Source of the DNA: Candidatus Nitrosopelagicus sp.
GTDB lineage: Archaea > Thermoproteota > Nitrososphaeria > Nitrososphaerales > Nitrosopumilaceae
Reading direction: 5' to 3'
Length of the DNA stretch: 64,000 nucleotides
Assembly (NCBI GenBank): GCA_022450565.1
Contig: JAKUOP010000008.1
Location: 43,536-107,535, forward strand
The position numbers were made by a program, and so were the translations under genes. Positions 18,921 through 26,994 of this stretch are shown here, in pieces; position 1 is the stretch's first letter; every line of letters starts with the position of its first letter. Under the pieces are notes generated by a model that saw only the letters and a list, made by a program, of their open reading frames with translations, was not told the DNA's origin and made no database searches.

Positions 18921-19621
18921 GTCATAGTTAAAGAACCAAAACCATCCTTTAGTGTTCTACTTGACTTGATATTATAATCATAAATTGTTGTAGAATATTC
19001 ATCAAAAATTTCTTTCATAGAATCTAGGGATTCATCAAGATAAAACCCTGGGCAATCACCTGTGAATTGAAATGTGGCATGAACTCTTGCTCTACCTTGA
19101 TCATATTGTGACCAGGTAGAGAATGGATAGAGATAACATACACCTGGACGTTCTGGATGAATTCCACATGAACCTTCCTTATCTAAAAATCTACATGAAA
19201 TATGAGTCCCATCATCTGCTTCAGTTTCATCATCCTTTCTTTTCAAATTAATGTTAGTCATTACAGACAATCCACCTGATGGAGTTGGTTCATCATGTGT
19301 GGCAATCAATGTCTCTTTACTAATAAAATCGGAAGTTTTTTGATATTTTAGACCTGCACCTATTTGGATTAGGTCTTCTGATGTTAAAGGTAGTCTACCT
19401 TGTCTATCACAGCAATTATGACAATCAGGCCAATAACATTTCCATAGAATGTATTTCTTTTCTTTTGGTAAATAAGGAATATGAAATATTACATCTTTTA
19501 CTTTCAGAGTAAAATCAGACACATTAGTGTATTTTCCAAGTATAAACTCACGAATGAGTGGATCAATGTCCCAATCCTTTTCAAGTAGAGTGAGGGAATC
19601 TAGAATTTCATTAGTCGACAA
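18917..19621 (-). CDS. YkgJ-type cysteine-cluster protein
   Basis: A 234-residue protein with the conserved cysteine pattern of the YkgJ/UPF0153 family: KCYWPDCHNCCDRQGRLPLT near residue 64, CRFLDKEGSCGIHPERPGVC in the middle and GDCPGF later. These cysteines are predicted to bind zinc or an Fe-S cluster. The biochemical role of the family is not established; flagellar-motor and protein-modification roles have been proposed for some relatives. No membrane helices are visible. Confidence 0.8.
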   Translation of the reverse strand: MSTNEILDSLTLLEKDWDIDPLIREFILGKYTNVSDFTLKVKDVIFHIPYLPKEKKYILWKCYWPDCHNCCDRQGRLPLTSEDLIQIGAGLKYQKTSDFISKETLIATHDEPTPSGGLSVMTNINLKRKDDETEADDGTHISCRFLDKEGSCGIHPERPGVCYLYPFSTWSQYDQGRARVHATFQFTGDCPGFYLDESLDSMKEIFDEYSTTIYDYNIKSSRTLKDGFGSLTMT

Positions 19622-19643
19622 TGAGTTATAACCATATTCTTAG

Positions 19644-19973
19644 ATGTTATTAATGTTGAGAGAAAAGGGAAAATATGCCGCTGCAACAGAGAATAGAAGA
19701 TTTGTTTGGAAAGAAATTGTTTGGCCATTAGTATTAGAAGTTAATGATGTATCATTTACGTTAAAACAATATCAACAAAAACGAGACGAAATTTGCAAAA
19801 AAATCAATGTAACAGTTTCAAGTACATCTAGGGGATTAGCATCACTTATCCAAAAGACAATGCTGTTTAAAGAATATGACGTTTATTCCATTCATTATAG
19901 ACTAATTCCATATATGAGATTAAAAGCAGATTGTGATTATGCAACAGCATTACATGAAACTAAGATAAGATAA
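19644..19973 (+). CDS. Uncharacterised small basic protein (109 aa)
   Basis: I do not recognise this protein. It is 109 residues, basic and probably alpha-helical, with KQYQQKRDEICKKINVTVSS in the centre, and has no membrane segment or metal-binding motif. It begins 22 bp from the divergent YkgJ-like gene and ends 46 bp before tRNA-Gln. Composition resembles neighbouring genes, so it is probably genuine; an N-terminal DNA- or RNA-binding role is possible but unsupported. Confidence 0.6.
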   Translation: MLLMLREKGKYAAATENRRFVWKEIVWPLVLEVNDVSFTLKQYQQKRDEICKKINVTVSSTSRGLASLIQKTMLFKEYDVYSIHYRLIPYMRLKADCDYATALHETKIR

Positions 19974-20019
19974 TCAAAAACCAAATTATTATATCCTATT
20001 TTTTGTAAAATTCCATATC

Positions 20020-20091
20020 AGCCCGGTAGTGTAGCGGCAAGCATAGGGGCCCCTGGAGCCTTTGACCTCGGTTCGAGTCCGGGCCGGGCTA
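20020..20091 (+). tRNA. tRNA-Gln (anticodon CTG) with C33
   Basis: A 72-nt cloverleaf: acceptor AGCCCGG/CCGGGCT with A73, D-arm GTGT/GCAT with GG in the loop, anticodon stem GGGGC/GCCTT, T-arm CTCGG-TTCGAGT-CCGGG. The acceptor and D-arm are those of archaeal tRNA-Gln. The seven-base anticodon loop is CCCTGGA, so position 33 before the anticodon is C rather than the near-universal U. CCA is not encoded. No intron is needed to fold it. A TATA-like sequence lies at about 19987-19994. Confidence 0.88.
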
Positions 20092-20101
20092 TTCTAATTT
20101 A

Positions 20102-20698
20102 TTATCTTGAGGCTTGTGCGACTCGTTCTAGTTCGTTCTTTTTCTTTATTGAAGGTGAAGTTGTATCATTATTTGCAGACAGAATAAGATGTTCTGCTAG
20201 ATATTCCTCTATAGGTTTAGGATTTGAAAATGTGGCTTCTTTAACGCCATCAGCAATAAATCTCAAAGCAAGATCAACTCTACGTATAGGAGCTACGTCA
20301 ACAGAGACATGATATACTGTTCCACCATAAACAATTCTAGTAGTATCCTCATTTGGAGCTGAATTTTCAACTGCTCTAACTAAAATTTCAACAGGATTTT
20401 TGCCCGTTTTTAAATTAATTATCTCAAATGCAGTTTTGACTACATTTAGCGAATGAGTTTTTTTACCTCCCATTCTACCAGTATTTTTTGCATATTTTTT
20501 TCCAAAGTGCATTAATTTATTGGCAAGTCTTTCAACAATATTGACTTCAGCCTTATTGAATCGTTTCAATGCAGAACGACCAAAATCTAGGGGAATTATA
20601 ATTTGTTTAAGAGAGATTGCTGTCTTTAAGCCAATGTCATTAATGACAATATCAGTGGTATCCCATTTTCTAAATAAGAGTAGTTTTTGTTCAGTCAT
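20102..20698 (-). CDS. rps7: Small ribosomal subunit protein S7
   Basis: A 198-residue archaeal S7, which organises the 3' domain of 16S rRNA. It has the family core GKKYAKNTGRMGGKKTHSL and the RAVENSAPNEDTTRIVYGG segment. It follows S12 by 2 bp in the order NusA-S12-S7, conserved in archaea. EF-1A, often next in the series, is not in the window; a convergent tRNA-Gln follows instead. Confidence 0.96.
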   Translation of the reverse strand: MTEQKLLLFRKWDTTDIVINDIGLKTAISLKQIIIPLDFGRSALKRFNKAEVNIVERLANKLMHFGKKYAKNTGRMGGKKTHSLNVVKTAFEIINLKTGKNPVEILVRAVENSAPNEDTTRIVYGGTVYHVSVDVAPIRRVDLALRFIADGVKEATFSNPKPIEEYLAEHLILSANNDTTSPSIKKKNELERVAQASR

Positions 20699-20700
20699 TT

Positions 20701-21147
20701 CTATCTCCTTGGTTTTTCTTTCTTACCTAAAACTAATTCACGTAAGGAAGTATCATTAACTTTAAAGATTTTAAAACGAACTCCTGGAATATCTCCCATT
20801 GCTCCTCCTTGTGTTGCACCCATTCCTTCAACATGTACTTCATCGTGTTCATCAATGAAATTCATTGCACCGTCACGGGGAAGAAATGCTGTTATAGATT
20901 TACCATTTTTAATTAATTGTACTCTGCAACATTTTCTAACAGCAGAATTAGGTTGTTTTGCTTCAACACCAACTTTCTCTAAAACAATTCCTCTAGCTTG
21001 TGGAGAACCAGCAAAAGGATTGGATTTCTTATCAAGGCCTAATTTTCTGCGCTTGTATGTAGATATTGCCCAACGTTGTTTTTTTCTTTTTTCTTTTAAA
21101 TCTCGGCCTGCAAATAATCCTAAAGGTGATTTTGCCATAATTACCAC
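20701..21147 (-). CDS. rps12: Small ribosomal subunit protein S12
   Basis: A 148-residue archaeal S12 (S23e type), part of the decoding centre. The functional loop [20 protein letters not shown] is intact, and the C-terminal domain is present ([20 protein letters not shown]). It overlaps the NusA-like gene upstream by 7 bp and S7 follows after 2 bp, so the three are one transcription unit. Confidence 0.97.
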   Translation of the reverse strand: MVIMAKSPLGLFAGRDLKEKRKKQRWAISTYKRRKLGLDKKSNPFAGSPQARGIVLEKVGVEAKQPNSAVRKCCRVQLIKNGKSITAFLPRDGAMNFIDEHDEVHVEGMGATQGGAMGDIPGVRFKIFKVNDTSLRELVLGKKEKPRR

Positions 21148-21602
21148 TCGAGTGATATCTCCTCACTATTAATTAATACACTTGTAATATCAAAATATCT
21201 TCTTGCAAGTAACCTTGCCTTTTCCGCATTACGACCTTCTCTGCCAACAACAACACCTTTCTTAGAATTATCAACAATAACAATAGCTTGTTGAGAACCA
21301 TCAAGTCTTTCAGACATTTTAATTTCTAGGATATATTTTTCGTTTAAAATATTTTTTAAGAATTTTACAGGATCGTCTGAATATTCAACCAGTTCGACAT
21401 TCCTATCAATTTTATTTTGGAGTTGTTTGATATGTGAACCACCTTTACCGATAGCTAATCCCATTTTTCCTTCATTTACTACAAAGATGATTCTATTCTG
21501 TTTTTCATCTTCAACACAGTCTCTAGCTGTTGCTTTTGTAATATTTTGAAATAAAGACATCAATCTCATCTGATCAGTTGTTAGCTTTATTTCTTGTGTC
21601 AT
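21141..21602 (-). CDS. nusA: NusA-like KH-domain transcription factor
   Basis: A 153-residue archaeal NusA homologue made of two KH RNA-binding domains. The GxxG loops are seen in [19 protein letters not shown] and [20 protein letters not shown]. Archaeal forms lack the N-terminal polymerase-binding domain and the S1 domain of bacterial NusA. It is presumed to act in transcription elongation/termination. Gene order L30e-NusA-S12-S7 is conserved in archaea and supports the call. Confidence 0.92.
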   Translation of the reverse strand: MTQEIKLTTDQMRLMSLFQNITKATARDCVEDEKQNRIIFVVNEGKMGLAIGKGGSHIKQLQNKIDRNVELVEYSDDPVKFLKNILNEKYILEIKMSERLDGSQQAIVIVDNSKKGVVVGREGRNAEKARLLARRYFDITSVLINSEEISLEW

Positions 21603-21687
21603 TATTTCTCGTAAGTGATCCTAAAAATTTTGGAAGTCTCATTTAAACTTTGATTGCAAATTTTTATTGGAAAGGTATTTAACAACA

Positions 21688-21999
21688 TCATTTAGTTTCA
21701 GTTTCTTTTAGTAATGATTTGATATCAGATTCAGAAATTTTTGGTAGTGATACTGCAGATATTCTAAACTGTAGTCCGCATAACTTACCAAGATTTACTG
21801 ATGTGTCATCAAATTTTAGAGTGGTAATTTTTGATTTCTTTGCGTCTGTTTCAATCTTCTTATACATCTCTTCAGGAACAGATTTGGACAAAATAACAAG
21901 TTTGGATTTTGATATGGAATTCAATACTTGTTTTGTTCCTATCGTACATTCATTAGCCTTTAAGGCATCTTTCAAAGTTTTTTCAAGTAGTTTTTGCAT
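21688..21999 (-). CDS. rpl30e: Large ribosomal subunit protein L30e
   Basis: A 103-residue L7Ae/L30e-fold ribosomal protein with NECTIGTKQVLNSISKSKLV and the C-terminal LGKLCGLQFRISAVS. I prefer the ATG at 21999 because an AAAGG Shine-Dalgarno-like stretch lies 8 bases before it; a TTG five codons upstream (22014) is the alternative. In many archaea this gene follows the RNA polymerase large-subunit genes; here none is present upstream. Confidence 0.9.
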   Translation of the reverse strand: MQKLLEKTLKDALKANECTIGTKQVLNSISKSKLVILSKSVPEEMYKKIETDAKKSKITTLKFDDTSVNLGKLCGLQFRISAVSLPKISESDIKSLLKETETK

Positions 22000-22051
22000 T
22001 GTTGTACCTTTCAAAATTCAATTTAGGCGACTTATAGATTTATTGGAATTG

Positions 22052-22180
22052 TTAATATCCACGACTATTTCTATCAGGTTTGTCAATGTTTGGATTTCTA
22101 AATCCGTGTTTTTCCATCATATGATTCAAAAATCTAATGTCATTTTCAAATTTTTCTCCACATACAGAACAAACTGACAT
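22052..22180 (-). CDS. C2H2 zinc-finger mini-protein (42 aa)
   Basis: A 42-residue ORF with ATG start. It contains one classic C2H2 finger, Cys4-x2-Cys7-x12-His20-x4-His25 (MSVCSVCGEKF...HMMEKHG), followed by a polar tail ending in RNSRGY. Single-finger C2H2 mini-proteins are known from archaea, mostly with unknown roles. It lies between the 5S rRNA and L30e genes on the same strand, so a nucleic-acid-binding role is plausible but is inference. Confidence 0.75.
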   Translation of the reverse strand: MSVCSVCGEKFENDIRFLNHMMEKHGFRNPNIDKPDRNSRGY

Positions 22181-22227
22181 ATGATTTTTCTAAAAATCAT
22201 GTAATTTTAGCGTATTTGAAGATAAAA

Positions 22228-22345
22228 GATGCCAGTACCACTGCTTCCCAACGGCTCTCGCATGTTAGTAACACAGCAGCGACATTGGGTTTGACTTCCA
22301 GGTTCGGAAAGGGACTGGGTCGCACCCCAACGCTATGACCGGCTT
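22228..22345 (-). rRNA. rrf: 5S ribosomal RNA
   Basis: About 118 nt on the minus strand. The hallmark loop region CCGAACCTGGAAGTCAAACC is present. The 5' and 3' ends pair as GCCGGT/ACTGGC (helix I). Exact ends are estimated from that helix. No 16S or 23S gene is nearby, so this 5S gene is detached from the main rRNA operon, as is common in Thaumarchaeota. Confidence 0.93.
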
Positions 22346-22463
22346 ATATTTTCTCATTATCTCTTCTCTATTAAGGTAACGAAATTACATTGATTGTTAA
22401 TAGAAAATCTAGGAATTGTTTATCTTCAAAGAGGATAAATTAAACCCATAAAGGAATATCGAT

Positions 22464-24248
22464 ATGACACATCGTGTAGCAGTATTAGATAAGGAACTAT
22501 GCCAACCAAAGAAATGTGGTTTGGAATGCATAAAATATTGTCCTGTAAACAAATCAGGTGCAGATTGTATCATATTAAATGAAGAAACAAAAAAAGCACA
22601 GATTGACGAAAATATTTGTAATGGTTGTGGTATTTGCGTAAAAGTTTGCCCATTTGATGCAATCACTATTGTTAATTTAGCAAGTGAATTATCAACAGAC
22701 AAAGTACATCAATATGGAATAAATTCATTCAGACTATACAAACTTCCTACTCCAAAAAAAGGTGAGGTTGTTGGATTGTTAGGACGTAATGGAATGGGGA
22801 AAAGTACAGTTGTGAATATTTTATCTGGAAATCTTAAGCCAAACTTAGGAAATTATTCAGACCCACCGGAATGGGATGATATACTAAAATTCTATAGTGG
22901 GACTGAATTGAAATCACATTTTGAAAAAATAAAAAATGAGCAAATTAAGGCATCAATAAAACCTCAACAAGTTCACAATATTGCAAATGTATTCGATGGT
23001 ACCGCTAAAGAATTATTAGACAAATATGATGAAAGAGGGGAAACAAATAAACTAATTAAGAAACTGGGTTTGGAAAACTCTCTTGAACAAAGATTAAATG
23101 AACTTAGTGGAGGTGAATTACAGAGAATAGCAGTTGCAGTTACTGCATCAAAAGAATCAGACTTCTATTTCTTTGATGAACCTTCTTCCTATAATGATGT
23201 TTTCCAGAGGACTGGTGTAGCAAGAGTAATACATAGTTTGGCTAATATTGGAAAAAGTGTTATGGTAGTAGAACACGATTTAACACTGTTGGATTTTTTG
23301 AGTGATTATATTGAAGTTCTATATGGTGTTCCAGCTGCATATGGAATTGTTTCAAGTGTATTATCTACTAAAGTAGGCATCAATGTGTTTCTTGATGGAT
23401 ATTTGCCAACAGAGAATGTACGATTTAGAGACAAAAAATTCACGTTTGATGCATCAACTTCTTCAGATGACACCCATCAAGGTGATGAAATAATCTCTTA
23501 TCCTAAACTTGAAAAAAAATATTCATCGTTTTCAGTATCAATAGAACCCGGCACAGTACGAAAAGGTGAATTACTAGGTATAATGGGAGCAAACGCACTT
23601 GGAAAAACAACATTTATGAAAATGATTGCAGGTGTAGAAAAACCAGATTCTGGATCAATTAACAAGAAGATCAAGATTGCTTACAAGCCACAATACCTAA
23701 CCAATGATATAGATGTTGAAGTAATTTCAGTTTTAGAAAAGTCAAATGGTACTACAATTGAAGGAAGTGTAGAAGAAGAACAAATTATTGAACCATTAAA
23801 AATTAAAAAATTGTACAACAAATCTATAAAAAATTTATCTGGAGGTGAACTACAAAAAGTTGCAGTGACATCATGCCTTTTGCAAAAAGTTGACTTGTAC
23901 GCATTGGACGAACCATCCGCATTTTTAGATGTAGAAGATAGAATTGCAGTAGGAAAATTTCTACAGAAATTTGTTCGATCTTTTGGAAAGTCAGCTATAA
24001 TCATAGACCATGATCTACAGTTAATGGATTTAGTTTCTGATTCAATGGTTATTTTTGAGGGAACGTCAGGAATAGAGGGTAAAGCTACAAAACCAATGCC
24101 AAAACAGACTGCAATGAATCAATTCCTAAGATCTCTTGATATTACATTTCGTCGTGATGAGAAAAGTAGTAGACCTAGGGTAAATAAAGACGGAAGTAGA
24201 TTAGATAAGACACAAAAGGATTCATCAAATTATTATTACAAACTATGA
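22464..24248 (+). CDS. abce1: ABCE1/Rli1 ribosome-recycling ATPase
   Basis: A 594-residue ABCE1. The N-terminal region has two [4Fe-4S] clusters (CQPKKCGLECIKYCPVN and CNGCGICVKVCPFDAI, residues 10-70). Two nucleotide-binding domains follow: Walker A GRNGMGKST with LSGGELQR, and Walker A GANALGKTT with LSGGELQK. Walker B motifs are FFDEPSSYND and ALDEPSAFLD. It splits terminated ribosomes and is universal in archaea. Its cluster dependence links it to the SUF pathway. The stop overlaps the Trm5 start by 4 bp. Confidence 0.96.
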   Translation: MTHRVAVLDKELCQPKKCGLECIKYCPVNKSGADCIILNEETKKAQIDENICNGCGICVKVCPFDAITIVNLASELSTDKVHQYGINSFRLYKLPTPKKGEVVGLLGRNGMGKSTVVNILSGNLKPNLGNYSDPPEWDDILKFYSGTELKSHFEKIKNEQIKASIKPQQVHNIANVFDGTAKELLDKYDERGETNKLIKKLGLENSLEQRLNELSGGELQRIAVAVTASKESDFYFFDEPSSYNDVFQRTGVARVIHSLANIGKSVMVVEHDLTLLDFLSDYIEVLYGVPAAYGIVSSVLSTKVGINVFLDGYLPTENVRFRDKKFTFDASTSSDDTHQGDEIISYPKLEKKYSSFSVSIEPGTVRKGELLGIMGANALGKTTFMKMIAGVEKPDSGSINKKIKIAYKPQYLTNDIDVEVISVLEKSNGTTIEGSVEEEQIIEPLKIKKLYNKSIKNLSGGELQKVAVTSCLLQKVDLYALDEPSAFLDVEDRIAVGKFLQKFVRSFGKSAIIIDHDLQLMDLVSDSMVIFEGTSGIEGKATKPMPKQTAMNQFLRSLDITFRRDEKSSRPRVNKDGSRLDKTQKDSSNYYYKL

Positions 24249-25084
24249 CTAAGATGCTAAAAAAAGCATTGGCTAATATCTTAACTGAAAAAGAGATTAG
24301 TGAATTAATCTCAGCATTTGATCAAATTGGAAGTATAATCATAGTTAGAATTCCTGATTCACTAATTTCCAAAAAAAAAATTATAGGTGAAACACTACTG
24401 GAACAAGTAAAAACTACAAAATCTGTATATTACCAATCATCACCTGTTGAAGGAGATTTTCGTACAAGAAATCTTGAGATACTTGCTGGTGATGATAAAA
24501 CAGAGACGGAATACAAGGAAAGTGGTTGTAGATTCATAGTTGATGTAGAAAAGGCATTTTTTTCACCAAGATTATCTACTGAACGAGAAAGAATTTCAAA
24601 TTTAATCAAAGATGATGAAATTGTGATTAACATGTTTGGAGGGATCGGTATGTTTTCAATATTAGCTGCAAAAAAAACACCATGCACAGTTTACAACTTG
24701 GATATTAATCCCAATGCATCAAAATTGTGTGAAGAAAATATCAGATTAAACAAATTGAAAGGAAGTGTTATATCACTAAATGGTGATTCTGGAGAAATTA
24801 TTAAAAATGAATTACAAAACTGTGCAGATAGAATACTAATGTTACTTCCAGAACGTTCTGATGAATTTTTAGATTCAGCAATTTTATCTTTGAAAACAAA
24901 TGCAATGCTTCATTATTATTCCCATGTACATGCTGATAAAAAACAGGATGCACCAAAATTATCTGAGACACATTTTCTAAAAACTATTAAAATGAATTCT
25001 ACAATAGTGAATTCAAGGATTGTTAGACCTGTTGGTCCAAGATTTTATCAAACAGTAGTAGATGTCAACATCAAAAAAAACTAA
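24245..25084 (+). CDS. trm5: tRNA (guanine37-N1)-methyltransferase, Trm5 family
   Basis: A 279-residue class I SAM-dependent methyltransferase of the Trm5/TYW2 group. The N-terminal domain ends in CRFIVDVEKAFFSPRLSTER. The SAM-binding motif is VINMFGGIGMFSILAAK at about residue 130, and the catalytic-loop position reads MLLPERSDEF. It would methylate G37 of tRNAs or take part in wyosine synthesis; which of the two is uncertain. It is coupled to abce1 by an ATGA overlap. Confidence 0.85.
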   Translation: MTKMLKKALANILTEKEISELISAFDQIGSIIIVRIPDSLISKKKIIGETLLEQVKTTKSVYYQSSPVEGDFRTRNLEILAGDDKTETEYKESGCRFIVDVEKAFFSPRLSTERERISNLIKDDEIVINMFGGIGMFSILAAKKTPCTVYNLDINPNASKLCEENIRLNKLKGSVISLNGDSGEIIKNELQNCADRILMLLPERSDEFLDSAILSLKTNAMLHYYSHVHADKKQDAPKLSETHFLKTIKMNSTIVNSRIVRPVGPRFYQTVVDVNIKKN

Positions 25085-25302
25085 TCATCATCTGTAATTG
25101 TAGATGATGGTTTTGCAGATGTAGTAGCCATCATATAACCAATCCAAGATACTATTCCAAGAACACCACCAACGACCATCAAAATTGTAAGTTGTAGTAC
25201 AATTGGACTCCATTCAGATAACATAAGAAGATATGCATAAACGAAAAATGAGCCAATAGACAATATGAAAATCATAATACCTATTCCACGTCTTTTTGAC
25301 AT
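25081..25302 (-). CDS. Small two-helix membrane protein (73 aa)
   Basis: A 73-residue protein with a basic N-terminus (MSKRRG) and two hydrophobic helices (about residues 7-27 and 33-58), then an acidic tail (STITDDD). The function is unknown. It converges with trm5 (4-bp overlap) and follows the rimI-like gene on the same strand by 34 bp. Its membrane pattern and typical composition suggest a real gene. Confidence 0.6.
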   Translation of the reverse strand: MSKRRGIGIMIFILSIGSFFVYAYLLMLSEWSPIVLQLTILMVVGGVLGIVSWIGYMMATTSAKPSSTITDDD

Positions 25303-25336
25303 GAGCTACATCGAGAATACAGTTATTTAATTGAAG

Positions 25337-25831
25337 CTAGAATTCTATTGCCATCATGTAAGCATCTTCACCGTCACGATAATATGCTCTTAATCTTTGT
25401 TTTATTATGAAACCTAGTCTCTCGTAAAGTTTTACCGCTTCATTGTTACTACAACGAACCTCAAGGTAAAATTCATCACATTGTTTAGTTTGAATTCCTT
25501 TAATTGATTCCTCGACAAGTGCTGAACCAACTCCATTATTACGAAATTCTTCTAAAACAGCTACAGACACAAGATGACCCTTTTTTACAAACCCTAGTTT
25601 TTTGAAATTAGAAAATCCAAATTCAGATTTGCACATGATATAGCCTATGTATGTTGAACCTTTTTGTGCAACAAGAAAAGCCTCTGGTAATTCAGCCAAC
25701 AGACTCTCATAGAAATAATCAGAATAATGCTCAGGCAATGTTTTCATATTAATTTCCATAATAGAAATCAGATCACTGGAATCTACTCGTCTTATGATAG
25801 AGTCGCCAATCTGCCTTAGAATTACCTGCAT
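25337..25831 (-). CDS. rimI: GNAT N-acetyltransferase, RimI/Ard1-like
   Basis: A 164-residue GNAT enzyme resembling the archaeal N-terminal acetyltransferase (RimI/Ard1). It has the acetyl-CoA-binding loop in VSVAVLEEFRNNGVGSALVE and the C-terminal VRCSNNEAVKLYERLGF. It would transfer acetyl groups to protein N-termini co-translationally. It lies divergent from the site-2 protease gene. Confidence 0.85.
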   Translation of the reverse strand: MQVILRQIGDSIIRRVDSSDLISIMEINMKTLPEHYSDYFYESLLAELPEAFLVAQKGSTYIGYIMCKSEFGFSNFKKLGFVKKGHLVSVAVLEEFRNNGVGSALVEESIKGIQTKQCDEFYLEVRCSNNEAVKLYERLGFIIKQRLRAYYRDGEDAYMMAIEF

Positions 25832-25896
25832 AGAACCAGTATTATTATCAAATATTTAATTCTAGGTAAGAAAGGCAATTATGGAAATAAATTCGA

Positions 25897-26994
25897 GTGA
25901 TATTATTGATTGAATATACCCAAGAAGATATCAAAAAACTTGTTTCATCAGTTTTTAATGTTAGTGAGGTTGAAATTTCACTTTCAAAAATGAGATTTTA
26001 TATTAGTGATGAGGATTTCAAAACAAAATTTATTCAAATTTCTCAAGAATTTGAAGGGAGAAACTTTGTTTGTACACTAAAGAAAAAATCTGGTAGTATA
26101 GTATTAGATATCTCTAAACTTCCACCAGCAAAAAAAAAGAAGTGGCTATCAAAAACATGGATACCTAGAATACTTTTTGTTATAACAGTATGTTTCGTGT
26201 TAATAGATGGATTCTATAGAACGATTGGAGTGAATAGATTAGCAGAGATTGGTGATCCGTTTGCTGTTGCTGTACTTTATGCATGGGCACTAATAGGAAT
26301 TTTAGGTGTTCATGAGGCAGGTCATTTAATTGCAGCTAAATGGCACAAAATTAAAACAACATGGCCATACTTTATTCCAGGTGTTCCAGTTTATGGAATA
26401 CCAACATTTGGTGCATTTATACAATCCAGAGGATTAACTGTCAACCGAGATATCTTATTTGATGTAGCAATTGCAGGGCCAATAGCAGGGCTGGTTATAG
26501 CAGTAATAGTTGCAGTATTTGGAGTATATACGTCACCAATCATTGATAATGAATTAGCAGAACAGCTTTTTGGTACATCACAACTAATGGAAATGAATGA
26601 AAATATCATAATGAAAGTACTAATAATTTTGTTTGAAAAAGATGGTGACGATGTACAGCTTGTTATGTCGCCAATAATGTTTGCTGCATGGCTTGGATTT
26701 TTAATTACATTTCTGAATCTACTGCCAGCATGGCAATTAGATGGTGGTCATTTAGCAAGAGTACTACTAGGAAGAAAATGGCATAAAATTGCAACATATG
26801 CAAGTATGGGAGTTCTTGTCTTGTTAAATTATTGGATGATGGCAATTTTAATTTTAATCCTTAGTTCAAGAAGTAAGGATACACAACCACTTGATGATGT
26901 ATCACCACTATCATTTAATAGAAAAATTATCTATATTGGTGTGATTGTGTTAGCAGTTTTGTGTGCACCATTACCAAGTTCAATTCTATCTTAA
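25897..26994 (+). CDS. Site-2-type intramembrane metalloprotease (M50)
   Basis: A 365-residue polytopic membrane protein. A cytoplasmic N-terminal domain of about 85 residues precedes the membrane part. The zinc site HEAGH lies in LGVHEAGHLIAAKWHK at about residue 145, and the second signature (LLPAWQLDGGHLARVL) completes the S2P active site. Such enzymes cut membrane-bound regulators or signal peptides. The GTG start used here is uncertain; TTG at 25906 is an alternative. No obvious substrate gene is adjacent. It converges with the LarA-like gene. Confidence 0.88.
   Translation: MILLIEYTQEDIKKLVSSVFNVSEVEISLSKMRFYISDEDFKTKFIQISQEFEGRNFVCTLKKKSGSIVLDISKLPPAKKKKWLSKTWIPRILFVITVCFVLIDGFYRTIGVNRLAEIGDPFAVAVLYAWALIGILGVHEAGHLIAAKWHKIKTTWPYFIPGVPVYGIPTFGAFIQSRGLTVNRDILFDVAIAGPIAGLVIAVIVAVFGVYTSPIIDNELAEQLFGTSQLMEMNENIIMKVLIILFEKDGDDVQLVMSPIMFAAWLGFLITFLNLLPAWQLDGGHLARVLLGRKWHKIATYASMGVLVLLNYWMMAILILILSSRSKDTQPLDDVSPLSFNRKIIYIGVIVLAVLCAPLPSSILS

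Noticed and set aside
20020..20091. Reading the tRNA at 20 kb as tRNA-Pro(TGG)
   Set aside because: Shifting the loop by one base breaks the anticodon stem (C-C mismatch), and the acceptor and D-arm are of the Gln type.
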